From Agapanthus africanus (lineage: Eukaryota; Streptophyta; Magnoliopsida; Asparagales; Amaryllidaceae), in NCBI GenBank assembly GCA_030015575.1, contig JASDDO010000001.1, positions 140,387,988 to 140,451,987 on the forward strand: 64,000 nucleotides of DNA, written 5' to 3'. Shown here piece after piece: positions 35,033-46,372 of the stretch. The stretch's first letter is position 1. Each line of letters starts with the position of its first letter. Below the pieces are notes generated by a model. It searched no databases and had not been told where the DNA came from. It worked only from the letters and a program-made list of their open reading frames with translations. The position numbers and the translations under genes are program-made.

Positions 35033-36155
35033 GTGGAATCATGCTCCCTCCCAGAATTTACCCCGTGTCGAAATCATGCTTCGCCTCGGGATATCTACCT
35101 TCCCTGCCGGAATTATGCTCCGCCTCGGAATCAAATCAACCAACCAGCTCTGCGTCGGAATCATACTTCATCTCAGACTGTACCCCGTGTCGAAATCATG
35201 CTTCGCCTCGGTGTATCTTCCTTCCCTGTCGAAATTATGCTTCGTCTCGGAATCAAGTCAGCCAACAAGCTCTGCACTGGAATCATGCTTCGTCTCAGAA
35301 TATACCCCGTGTCGAAATCAAGCTTCGCCTCGGAGTATCCGCTTTCCCTATCGGAATTATGCTTCGCCTGGGAATCAACATCTGCAACGAAATTATGCTT
35401 CGGTCAGAATGTCTGCCGCTCTTCGGAATTATGCTCCGATCCCCTGGAATCATGCTCCGCTCATCGGAATCATGCTCCAATCCCTGGAATCATGCTCCGA
35501 TCCTCGGAATGATGCTCCGATCCCCGAAGTTATGCTCTTCGGAAGGATGCTCCGATCCCTGGAATCATGCTCCGCTCTTCGGAATGGTGCTCCGATCCCT
35601 GGAATCATGCTCCTCTCTTCGGAATGATGCTCCGATCCGTGGAATCATGCTCCGCTCTTCGGAATTATGCTCCGATCCCCTGGAATCATGCTCCACTCAT
35701 CGGAATCATGCTCCGATCCCTCGGAATTATGCTCCGACCCCTTCGGAATTATGCTCCGATCCCTCGGAATTATGCTCCAACCCCTTTGGAATCATGCTCC
35801 GCTCATCGGAATTATGCTCCGATCCCTGGAATCATGCTCCACTCATCGAATTATGTTCCGATCCCTGGAATCATGCTCTGCTCATCCGAATTACGCTCCG
35901 ATCCCTGGAATCATGCTCTGCTCTTCTGAATGATGCTCCGATCTTCGGAATGATGCTCCGACTCTGGAATTATGCTCCGCAAATCGGAATGATGCTCCGA
36001 TCCTGGAATGATGCTCCGCAAATCAGAATTATGCTCTGACTCTTCGGAATGATGCTCCGACCCTGGAATTATGCTCCACAAATCGGAATGATGCTCCGAT
36101 CCCCGGGGATCATGCTTCCCGAGGGATGCTCTGCCCCTGGAATGATGTTCCACCT
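35033..36155 (+). repeat. Hierarchical satellite built on GGAATYATGCTCCG
   Basis: 35033-35395 holds three copies of a roughly 122-bp unit (each with TACCCCGTGTCGAAATCA). 35395-36155 is a dense run of about 20-22-bp units of GGAAT(T/C/G)ATGCTCCG(A/C)TC. The basic motif is common to both levels. Long open frames here (to 332 codons) come from the repeat lacking stops and are not genes. Confidence 0.88.
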
Positions 36156-36217
36156 CGAAATCTAACTTCAAGGTCCATCAATTTCATGCACACAACTCAT
36201 ATGCGCGATGTGCATTT

Positions 36218-36233
36218 ATTGATGGGGGCACTT
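36218..36233 (+). other. Purine-rich tract before 3' LTR, gag-only element
   Basis: ATTGATGGGGGCACTT directly precedes LTR2; GATGGGGGCA is the candidate polypurine tract. Confidence 0.5.
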
Positions 36234-37546
36234 TGTTGGGGTCAAAATTTGCACCCCGGTTGACCAAGTCAAAGTCAAGGTCAACCCCAAACCAGGTGGG
36301 CCCAAGCCCAGGTTAAGCGGGCCCATGCCCAAGTCGAGCCCGCGGCCAGCCTCCCCATGCCAGCATAAAATCATTTAATAAATAATTTTAATGTAATTTT
36401 TTTTTTATTTTTATGCATGAATGGGCATAAAGCCAAATTTTTGTAAAACCCATGACTTATGTGCAAAAAGAAATAGCACATGAGCCATGGGATATGCAAA
36501 ATGCCATTTTGTAAAGTCCAAGGGGTTATATGTAAATGTGTAAGCCTATATAAGACAACATGATGATGAATAAAGAATATACTTTTCATTCCTCTCAAAA
36601 AGGTTAGGGTTTTTTGTGCTTCCTTCTCCTTCCTCAAGGTTCTAAACCTTCTTCTTTTTTGAATTGAATCAAGAATTTTATTCTTCCTTTTCCAAAACTA
36701 AATAGTTTTTCACCACAAAACCCATAAAGGGGAATTCAGATCTTCCATTAGATCTCAAAAAAGAGAGATTTTTTTAATACTTTTTGTTCTTCAAGATCCG
36801 GCCAACAGAGGAGGAAGAAGGAGACCCGCTTCTAATAACCCCATTTTGGGGAAGATCCAGGGCTCAAGGGAGAATCCCCTTCATCAGCTCCAAAATATCT
36901 TAGGAGTTCAACTCCTCAAAAATATATATACATATATATACAAAATAATAAATATTTCCTTTTTGGAGCACAGCTCCCAGTGCAGGGACTAAGTCCCTTC
37001 TGCTGCTGACGCGTAGCACCCGCATGCCAGGCACGTGGTGTGCTGGCGCTCTGGTGCCCAGCGCCCACGTGCCAGGCACATGGTACACTGGCGTTCTGGC
37101 ACACAGCGCCCGTGTGCCTTGCATGTGGGGCGCTGGCGCCTTCTCCCACACATCCTTTGGATGCCTTTTCCCTTTATACACACACACACACACATACTCC
37201 ACCACATTGTTCCCGTTAGAAAAAATTTCTAACGGGACGCTGCCCCGCACCCAACAAGGGGGCTGCTAGCCCCCTTGACCCCCAGCCCGCTATCCGGGTA
37301 GCGGGACCCCCGTAAAAACTTTGCGGGGCCCCCGATATATCCAAAACCCCTTCAAAACACAACACTGCACAATGAGTTCGCATGACCAGTTTAACCCGTT
37401 AATCGGAGGTTCTCTTGCTCCAAAGGCGAGGGGTAATTAACAGCAGCTTAGTCTGCGGCTGCTGGAGATTCGGATCCCCATAATCAATAAACCCCAGCCA
37501 ACTCTAGGTAGGGGGAATCTGTAATGCGCCTGACAAGCGTGCGCGT
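36234..37546 (+). repeat. 3' LTR of gag-only Gypsy, first part
   Basis: TGTTGGGGTC onward, homologous to 19388-20760 with a shorter CA/TA microsatellite. It is interrupted at 37547 by an inverted Copia solo LTR. Confidence 0.88.
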
Positions 37547-39742
37547 TGTTGGGTTACCCTTGCACCTAGTCTAGTGTTTGGTAGCATCACTCATGCCATT
37601 TTATAAATTAGAGAGGTGCAAAGCTAACTAACCATGAATGTTGCTAGAATTTCTAGGGTAACAAAAATTGTATCACATACAAAGAAGTAAAGAGATAGGG
37701 ATTACAACCTTTGTAGCCGTTCCTTCGCTTCATAAGCTCCGTGTTGAGGTCCCTTCGCTGCGATCAACATGAACTTCGACTCTCGAGTGGCTCCATGAGG
37801 TAAATGAGACACCTTGCTTGTAGTCTTCATGATCCAAGATGATCTACCTTGAAGAATCTCTAACTCAAGCTTACACTTCACTAAACAACTTATTAGAAAA
37901 GTGAACACCCAAATCTAAGTGGTTAGAATAGATGAGGATGATGAAGTAGGAATTTTTCTGTCTTTTGTTTTCTATTTCTCACTCAATATCATCACAAAAC
38001 CAAAAGCTAGTAAGCTTTTCAAGGAGGAAGAAGAAGATGAAACCTTTTGTGATGAATAATGAATTATTGTTGTGGTTAATAATTTAACCACGGGTTAAGA
38101 ATGATAGAGTTAACCCTTGTAGAGAATAAACTAGAGGTTAAGGTTTGGGTTGGGTTAATAAATATCATCACAAAATATCTAAGCTAAAAACAAAAGAAAG
38201 CTTCATGGAAGATTCATGCAAAAGCTAACCCTAATCCAAACCCTAACCAAGTTTAAGCCCTAATCCAATGTTGAATTTGTAACCCTAACATGTTACAATA
38301 TTATATATCACATATATAATATATTTTGTAACAAAAGAAAATAATACAATTAACATATATCGCATATATATCAATGTATTATGCCGTGAGAAAATGAATC
38401 AATAAAGCGAGCTTATATTAGTTAACGTAATGTAATATATCACATATATAATTATACATTAAATTATCGAATCAATTCTTGATCCGATAACCCGGCTATA
38501 TTACATATAACTGACTAATATAACATGTAACATTTCATCGAATCAACACTTGATCCGATGACCCGGCTATATCACATATACCCGGTCGATATCTCATATC
38601 GCGAGAATAGAATACGGTATCTCATATTGTATTATTCTCGATCCCGCACATATCTTATATGTGCTCCTACTCCGTTTTGCCTGAGCCAGGAAACCTCTGT
38701 GTAGGACTCTGAAGAATCGTCAATACGCCGGCAGTAGGTGATGATCATATCAAACACCCACAAGCTGCAAGCGGTCAGCTAAACATAATAGCCACCCAGG
38801 TATTGAGCGATCAGAAGATCAACAATCAAGCCTGTACATTCTCCTGTGAATCCATTCAGTAACACTGCCGTACAGTCCGGTCTCTTCATCCGATATGTCG
38901 CATATCAAGTCTAGGGGTAGTAAACGTCAAACCCCAGTAACCGATAAGTCGTGTCGATGTAAGGCTCATAACAGGTCGAGAAACTACTGATAACTCTTAC
39001 CAGTAGCACTCCATATTAGCCCTGGCCAGGGACTTTCAGTTATAGCCAATTGAACACAGCACAACATCAACTCCCTATACCGGGAGAGACGAAACCCCTC
39101 CTATCGCATTGCCTCCATGTGATTCGGGACTGTACCCAAAAGCCACCGTTTTGCACGCCCTCTTGGACATGGTAAGGTGGAAATAAAAGCACAGTGGGAA
39201 TCACACAAGACTCTATGACGATCTCGGGTCTACAGACTAACCTGTACCAGTGTCACCGGAGAACTGCTATCTGATGATAGGTATAATACCATGTAGGAGT
39301 TCTCGGCGAGTTCGTTCAGTGTACCCAGTCTCCACTGAGCACCCGTACACCATCTTTGATGTCAAACACCGATGGATATGGGATCATCCATCGCCCATCA
39401 TATGGGTTAAGATGCATATACGCTAGTCTACTCTGGAGTATCGATGCCCTGTCTCGATACTCTCTCGACTAGGAACAGTTATAGGATGTACTCATTGACT
39501 ACTCTGGCCTCACTAGTATGATCTCATCATAGTCCTAGTAGTCGAGTACATATCCTAAGGGCTTTATCAACATGTGAGAGCAAGACAGTAAACCAATACA
39601 AGTCAACATGTTAAGATAAAGTGAAACAAAATAGCATACTATCATGTCGAGCAAGAAAGTCCTCTCTATATATATCCAAGCATCCACTATTATATACATC
39701 ATATGTACAACAATGGCCTCTAGGGCATATATATAACTAACA
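37547..39742 (-). mobile_element. Copia solo LTR, inverted, inside the Gypsy 3' LTR
   Basis: 2196 bp, reading on the minus strand from TGTTAGTTATATATATGCCC (39742 down) to CCCAACA (37547). It is a diverged relative of the Copia E2 LTR. Flanks are CGCGT (37542-37546) and TGTGT (39743-39747), a duplication differing by two CpG-to-TpG changes. The first LTR of the host element shows the unfilled site GTGCACGTATTCCC at 20749-20762. No internal region remains, so unequal LTR recombination is the likely origin. Confidence 0.88.
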
Positions 39743-39747
39743 TGTGT

Positions 39748-39784
39748 ATTCCCATCTCAATGGGGTGACGAAAAACACCCTACA
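39748..39784 (+). repeat. 3' LTR of gag-only Gypsy, last 37 bp
   Basis: ATTCCCATCTCAATGGGGTG to CCCTACA, continuing the LTR after the solo-LTR insertion. It matches 20755-20791. Confidence 0.88.
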
Positions 39785-40540
39785 GTGGGGAAATCCCCAA
39801 ATCAATTAGAGAAAAGATCTCTTCAACTGATTCAACAAATCAGCTTGCCCTATATAAAGGCCCCAAGACTTCAAGTCTCATATAGAAGAACCGCCCATAA
39901 ACTTTGAGAAATTTCAAAGACAAAGAGCAAGCTCTCAGAAGAAGAAATTTTTCTTCAAGGTAAAAAAAAAGAACAGAGAGATGAAATCATCTCATATTAA
40001 AAGAAGAATTTACTTCTTTTTCTAAGATCATAGATCTATAAGTGTCTTTCACAACAGAGATCAAAGTATCTCATCATAAAAAATAAGGGGAATAACTTAA
40101 TCTTCTTCAGATCATAGATCTATAAGACAAATTTTCTTTCAGAGATTATAATATCTCATTATAAAAGGGGGGAGAATAATTCAATTCTCTTAGGATCATA
40201 AATCCATAAAGGCAAAGCCTTTCACCAAAAACATAAGAGATTGAAATATCTCCTATAAAAGATAAGAACTTTGTTCTCAGATCCATAAGACAAAGTCTCT
40301 TATAAGAAAGAGAATTTAATTCTCAGGGAGCAAAGCTTCCTAAAAAAGAGAGAGAGAGAGCCCCAGCGCTCCAAAACTAACGCATAGCGTTGCAGAGCCT
40401 TAGCGCTCCAGAAGCGCAATGCGCTCATTGACTGGCACTCAGCGCCAAGCGCGCCACGTGCTCCTCATGTGTGCGCTACTTCACCAAAAGCGCAATGCAC
40501 TAATTGACTGGTGCTCAGCGCCAAGCGCGCCTCGTGCTCC
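39785..40540 (+). repeat. Left Gypsy LTR fragment with TATA box and mini-hairpin chain
   Basis: CCCTATATAAAGGCC at 39848-39862 is a plus-strand TATA. Downstream is a string of short palindromes: GAGATGA-AA-TCATCTC (39978-39993), AAGAAG/CTTCTT (40001-40018), AGATC-ATA-GATCT (40025-40037), and GAGAT-N6-ATCTC three times. From 40360 come GCGC/CACGTG-rich repeats that continue after Copia E3 at 46373. No gene. Confidence 0.6.
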
Positions 40541-42603
40541 TGTTAGTGTATATGCCCTAGAGGCCAATACTGTATCATACTAGTTTGTATATTACTTAAT
40601 GGAAGCTTGGGATATTCACAGTTGTATAGACAATCTTGCTCAAAATAGTAGTATGCTACTTGGTTTGTTTCTACTTTAATGTGTACATGTGTTTCTTTTA
40701 GTATATCACCTATACACATTAGTGGAGCCCTTAGGATCTTTGCTTGATTACCAGCGTTGTGATGGCAGTCACACTCGTGGAGGCTGGGTAATCCACAAGC
40801 ACATCCTTATGCAGGTCCCTAGTCATAGGAATATCGAGACAGGGCATCGATACTCAGGAGTAGACTAGCGTATGCGCTTCTCATTCCAGCTTGGGAGACG
40901 GTCTGTCCCACAGCCGTCAGTACGTCGTACTTGAGATAGTATGCGGGTGCTCGTTAGGTTACGAGTACACTGGACAGGACTCGTTGGGAAATGTTGGTTG
41001 GTACTATACCTATCGTCAGTTATCAGTTCCCAGGTGACATGAGTACAGCTTAGTCCGCTGACTTGATACTGTCACTTCGCCTCGAGTGTGTTCCCACTGT
41101 ACTTTAATTACTACCCTATCACGGCTCAAAGGAGTCGTGCAAACAGGTAGTAGTTGGGTGCAGTCCCGAAGCACTTGGAGGCAGTGACGGTTAGACAGGA
41201 TTCGTCTCTCCCGGTATTGGGGGTTGATATCGCGCTGTGTCTAGGAGAGCCATTACACAAAGTCCCTGGCCAGGGCAAGCGAGATATACTGGTAGGTTTC
41301 CAGTATTATCTCAGGGTGTTCTGGGCTACACTCCGACACGACTTGTACCGCTATTAGGGAACTGACGTTTACCGCCCCCTAGGCCCGCCATACGATATTC
41401 TCAGACGAACAGATCGGACTGTACGGAGATTGTCACATACAGGCTCAGTAGGAGTTCGGATGGGTTCATCTCATCAGTCTTCTCATCGACATCTACCTGG
41501 GGACCGTTACGTACAGCTAGTGCCGCTTGCGGTCTGTGGTTAAACCCACTGCCAGCGTAGTGTCGAGTCTTTAGAGTCCCACACAGAGGGTTATTCGCCT
41601 TTGGGCAAAACAGAGTAGAGGTCACATGGTTTTGCGACAGGGTTCGTTCACATCCGCGCACTTGTGCACGTTTGGTGTCCGAACAGTCATTACTAGCGGG
41701 CTCTGGTTTGAGCCAGATCCTAGTATATGCTTTGGGGTTAGTTTTATCTCATTGTATTCGTGCTCCTCGGAACACGAATGCGGGTGTGTATGCACAGTTG
41801 ATTGAGGCAGAGGAAGAGATTTTCATTAGGGTTTTGGAACGGGTGTGTATGCACAGTTGACAGTTGTTTTTTTCCAAACCCTAATGAATATGTGAAATAT
41901 CAATTAAGAATATTAATTAAATGAAATTGAGTTATGGTTAGGGTTGTTGACTTGTTGATCAAGGTTGACTTGTTGACCATGGTTGAAACTTTGACCATCA
42001 TCATTTCACTCCAAAGATGCTCTTTGATCTTTGCAAAAACATTTAATGTGAAATGATAATGGTCTTATCAAACCAACTATCACCTTTTTCATTTTGATTA
42101 ATATTGTTAATTAGATTAATTCACATATATTGGTTATGGTTGTAAAACTATTATGATTCTCTCATATCCATTCTCTCTCATCTTTTCTTCTTCCTCTTCC
42201 TCTAGCTCAAGAAAAATTCATCTCATGTGTTGAGAAACATTTCCTTGGAGATAAAACACCAAAGCCACTCTCTACTCATCCTAAGGTTGAAGGTCTAGCA
42301 AGCCGGAGACTTTAGTTTTCTCAAGTTCGAGGAAGAAGCTCAAGGTAGAGACCCTCAGGTGGATCCATCTTCGGCAAGTGAAGGCGACGAGGAGAGAACC
42401 ATCCTACCACTACAAGGAGTCCAAGAGAAGGAATTCAAGTTGAGGTATAATCCCTAACTGAGTAGATAAATCTCTAGTTAGTTGCTAGTGTGTTGTTTAG
42501 CAAAGATTCGTATTTTATAGTCCGTGTTACCTAAACCCTAAAAAATCGTTTTTCACGGTTTCCGCAAGCCTGAAAGAACCGGGAGAGGTAACGTGGACTT
42601 ACA
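40541..42603 (+). repeat. Copia E3 5' LTR
   Basis: 2063 bp, TG...CA. The downstream half (41436-42603) matches the retained piece of LTR2 (45206-46372) with about two dozen differences by eye. Confidence 0.92.
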
Positions 42604-42604
42604 G

Positions 42605-42617
42605 TGGTATCAGAGCC
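42605..42617 (+). other. Primer-binding site of Copia E3
   Basis: TGGTATCAGAGCC, two bases after the LTR end, complementary to initiator Met tRNA. Confidence 0.88.
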
Positions 42618-44675
42618 TAGCTAAACACACCCTAGCATGTTAGCAAAGTATCTAGAATTTCGATCGGACAAAAAACCGCAAAACACCCCGAAAAATTCAA
42701 GTTTCTGCCGATTTTTATTTCTGCTCTAAAAATAATAAATCATGTTCTAAAAATCGGCTCAGGCTTTTTAAAGAACAGGCAAGAAAAATGATCTAGTGAG
42801 TCGACCAACTCACCGCGGATCCGCGGCAAGAGCTTGCTCCTGCCGCGGAACCGCGGCCGAGTTGACTCGGCCGTGGATCGTTTCTCCTGCAGTTTTCTCC
42901 TGTTGGTGTTTTATGATTTTTGAGATGGTTTGTTTCTGCCCAGAATTTCCAGAGAACAAGTTTTTTTTTGGGGTGGTTACAAATCCGTATTTTGGTCGAT
43001 TTTCTGTAGACTTTGGCTAATGGGTTGTATCTGTAATGTTATATATGTATTGAACGTCTGCTAATCGCTATACGTCGATTAGTGGAGGTTATACATATCT
43101 GTGATCTGTAATGTTGATGGTTTGTGTATATGAATTCGTTGGATTGTCGCGGATGAATAACCGGGGGGTTGTGAGATGAGAGTTTTCTTTATCTTTCAAT
43201 TCATGTAATATGTAAATTGATGTAATATTATTTATATGGCTGCACAACCGGGATGGGGTTGTAGCCATCATTGTATAATTTCTTTTTACTGTTTTTACTC
43301 CTAGGATAGACCCAAGGTGGGGTGCACAAACTACCGGGTATCTCGAAGTGCCGAGTGGCCTACTCACGTCGTTGAGGGAGGTTGCTTCGCTTCGGGTACT
43401 TGGCGGGTAGTTTGCCGCACCCGTAGGGGTCTAGGGTGGGGTATTGGCTATTCATCGCGACCGTGTAATCCGCTTTTCGTTACAGGCTCGAACGGAATGC
43501 GGATTCCTAGTATATCCAATGTATTCATCTGTGATCTGGAATGGCTATCATTGCATCTGACGAATGTATATATCTATATGTAGATATCTATTTAGGCGTT
43601 GCTTATGTTTTGCATCCGCACTAGTCCAGCCCCCGCTCTGTCGTTAGTTAAGTAACCTAACGGGTGATGACAGGACCCCGTGGCGAATGCGGATGGCATA
43701 AGCGTACGTCATATTTTCGTTGTTTTCTGCAATGGTAGGATTAAATGATAGGACGCATTAAAATTAATGCAAGAAAAATAAACCAAAGTAAAAGTCGTTG
43801 GAACACTTTCAAAACCACTCGGTTTCTTTTCAAAAACAACTTTTAAACGCGGAGCTTAAGCCACTCCTTTTAAAAGCTATCTCGTTCTATCGATTATATC
43901 AAGTTCACTACGTTCACGGTTTCGCCAAAACCATTCGTAACCCTCCGTCGTTTCATATGGATAGTCAATAGTATTCAAGCTATGTTTGTTGGCTAAAGTC
44001 AAGGCATAGTGATTGGTAGCTATTGGGTATTCATGTGCAGCATAGATAGATGTGTTGGTTTGGGACAGTCGTACTGCCTTATTGGCCAAAGTCAAGGGTA
44101 GGTACGGGTGGGTTCAAATTAACCTGGAGAATGATGGGTAGAACTTGACATGTGACTTATGATTTGTTGGCCAAAGTCAAGGTCATAAGAGCATGGGGCA
44201 AAAATCTACATCGGGAGTTTCAAAAGAAACTGAAACTTTCTAGTGCTGCATACCGTTTGGAGTGTGATGATTCTGGTAGGATTCCTTCAGTTTTATCACG
44301 CGATGATATTTGGATCCCGATCCTACTGTGAGTATATGCTACTCCTCGGGAAATTTCTCACTTAACGATCAATGCTATAAACCTAGTAGGTGTCTAGAAA
44401 GGTGTTAGCGGGGCTACGCCCCAGGGAAAAGAGGTTATTTAATTAAGGAACTTCGCGAAAGCGTTGGAAAACCTCCCTCGAAGTACCAACACTGGCCTGG
44501 CTGAACGGTTAAGTAAGTAATGTACGGTGAGATTGATCCTGACTAATTCTTCCTTTTTGGTTTGAGGAGGGATTCGAGAGACAGTGGGAGCCATCCTGTT
44601 TAGACAAATTAAAAACCACTCTAAACTTGCAAGAGCATCATGATAAAGTGTTTCTTCTCTCTCTCCTAATTGCAG
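42618..44675 (+). other. Copia E3 untranslated leader
   Basis: About 2 kb with no gene. It shares blocks with E1 and E2: CCGCTCTGTCGTTAG near 43635, the triple-hairpin module at 43980-44189, AGTTTC-AAAA-GAAACT near 44215-44230, the block 44385-44515, and a CT tract ending TTGCAG at 44675. Confidence 0.68.
43980..44189 (+). other. Triple-hairpin module in Copia E3 leader
   Basis: Hairpins at 43980-44009 (CTATG/CATAG), 44070-44106 (CGTACTGCC pairing GGGTAGGTACG) and 44156-44189 (CTTATGA/TCATAAG). The inner stem is TTGGC/GTCAA (a G-U pair replaces A-U) with loops TAAA or CAAA. Confidence 0.75.
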
Positions 44676-44687
44676 CGACCAAGTATC

Positions 44688-45205
44688 ATGACCGGACTTA
44701 AGTTACTACTAGATAAAAACATACTGACATGGACAAACTACAAAGATTGGCTCAGGAATGTCAAAATGGCAATCACTTATGACAAGTTGGGTATCTCCTT
44801 ACCACTAAAGCTCCCCCTGTCCCAGGTCCCAAAACTAGCGTCGCGGATAAGGAAATCCGTAAGACCTGGGAAATCGACTGCGCGAAGGCCAAGTGCCTCG
44901 TGCTTGCCTCTATGGACAATGAACACCAGAGGAGGCATGAGAATATGGACCTTGAATCCATATTTCTCCATACAAAAGAACTGTATGGAGAGTAATCCCG
45001 TATCGCCAGATACGAAGTCTCAAAAAAGCTGTTTTCGGCGAGATTGGCCGTCGGATCATCGGTAGCGGAACACGTGCTTAAGATGATTGGCTTCATTGAG
45101 GAGCTCGCAGACCTTGGGACCACGTTAGAGAACGATCTCTACACGGACTTGATTCTCCAGTCCCTTCCTTCCACTTACGCCCAGTTTATCCTGAACTTCA
45201 ACTTG
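44688..45205 (+). pseudogene. gag: Copia E3 gag, truncated
   Basis: ATG 44688 follows the candidate splice acceptor. The first codons (MTGLKLLLDKNILTWTNYKD, then WLRNVKMAITYDKLG) are the start of the Copia gag domain. After a frameshift near 44820-45040, a second part reads HVLKMIGFIEELADLGTTLE and LILQSLPSTYAQFILNF, the middle of the same domain. It is cut at 45205 by the deletion junction, so the zinc knuckle is lost. Gag coats the RNA in the particle; this copy cannot make a full product. Confidence 0.75.
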
Positions 45206-46372
45206 CATACAGGCTCAGTAGGAGTTCGGATGGGTTCACCTCATCAGTCTTCTCATCGGCATCTACCTGGGGACCGTTACGTACAGCTAGTGCCGCTTGC
45301 GGTCTGTGATTAAACCCACTGCCAGCGTAGTGTCGAGTCTTTAGAGTCCCACACAGAGGGTTATTCGCCTTTGGGAAAAACAGAGTAGAGGTCGCATGGT
45401 TTTGTAACAGGGTTCGTTCACATCCGCGCACTTGTGCACGTTTGGTGTCCGAACAGTCATTACTAGCGGGCTCTGGTTTGAGCCAGATCCTAGTATATGC
45501 TTTGGGGTTAGTTTTATCTCATTGTATTCGTGCTCCTCGGAACACGAATGCGGGTGTGTATGCACAGTTGATTGAGGCAGAGGAAGAGGATTTTCATTAG
45601 GGTTTTGGAACGGGTGTGTATGCACAGTTGACAGTTGTCTTTTTCCAAACCCTAATGAATATGTGAAATATCAATTAACAATATTAATTAAATGAAATTG
45701 AGTTATGGTTAGGGTTGTTGACTTGTTGACCAAGGTTGACTTGTTGACCATGGTTGAAACTTTGACCATCATCATTTCACTCCAAAGATGCTCTTTGATC
45801 TTTGCAAAAACATTTAATGTGAAATGATAATGGTCTTATCAAACCAACCATCACCTTTTTCATTTTGATTAATATTGTTAATTAGATTAATTCATATATA
45901 TTGGTTATGGTTGTAAAACTATTATGATTCTCTCATATTCATTCTCTCTCATCTTTTCTTCTTCCTCTTCCTCTAGCTCAAGAAAAATTCATCTCATGTG
46001 TTGAGAAACATTTCCTTGGAGATAAAACACCAAAGCCACTCTCTACTCATCCTAAGGTTGAAGGTCTAGCAAGCCGGAGACTAGTTTTCTCAAGTTCGAG
46101 GAAGAAGCTCAAGGTAGAGGCCCTCAGGTGGATCCATCTTCGGCAAGTGAAGGCGACGAGGAGAGAACCATCCTACCACTACAAGGAGTCCAAGAGAAGG
46201 AGTTCAAGTTGAGGTATAATCCCTAACCGAGTAGATAAATCTCTAGTTAGTTGCTAGTGTGTTGTTTAGAAAAGATCCGTATTTTATAGTCCATGTTACC
46301 TAAACCCTAAAAAATCGTTTTTCACCGTTTCCGCAAGCCCGAAAGAACCGGGAGAGGTAACATGGACTTACA
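45206..46372 (+). repeat. Copia E3 3' LTR, 5'-truncated
   Basis: CATACAGGCTCAGTAGGAGT onward equals LTR1 from 41436. The junction shares CATAC with LTR1 and gag-side TTG, a short microhomology. Confidence 0.9.

Larger units (their letters stand above)
19388..39784 (+). mobile_element. Gag-only Gypsy element (TR-GAG type) with two nested insertions
   Basis: LTRs at 19388-20791 and 36234-39784 begin TGTTGGGGTC and end CCCTATA/CCCTACA. They are flanked by GCGGG (19383-19387) and GTGGG (39785-39789), a TSD differing by one CpG-to-TpG change. Inside are a primer site, a pre-gag frame, one gag frame and long tandem repeats, but no protease, RT or integrase once the nested Copia E2 is removed. It is therefore a non-autonomous element. 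The gag style and 3' repeats match the Tat-like Gypsy at the right end of the window. Confidence 0.85.
40541..46372 (+). mobile_element. Copia E3, internally deleted
   Basis: Starts TGTTAGTGTATATGCCC at 40541 and ends GGACTTACA at 46372, with a perfect TSD GCTCC (40536-40540 and 46373-46377). LTR1 is complete (40541-42603), followed by primer site, leader and part of gag. Gag then joins directly to the middle of LTR2 at 45206, so all of pol, the purine tract and the first 895 bp of LTR2 are gone. Confidence 0.9.

Noticed and set aside
35041..36039. 332-codon open frame on the plus strand
   Set aside because: It lies wholly in the GGAATYATGCTCCG satellite and three frames are open together; no gene support.
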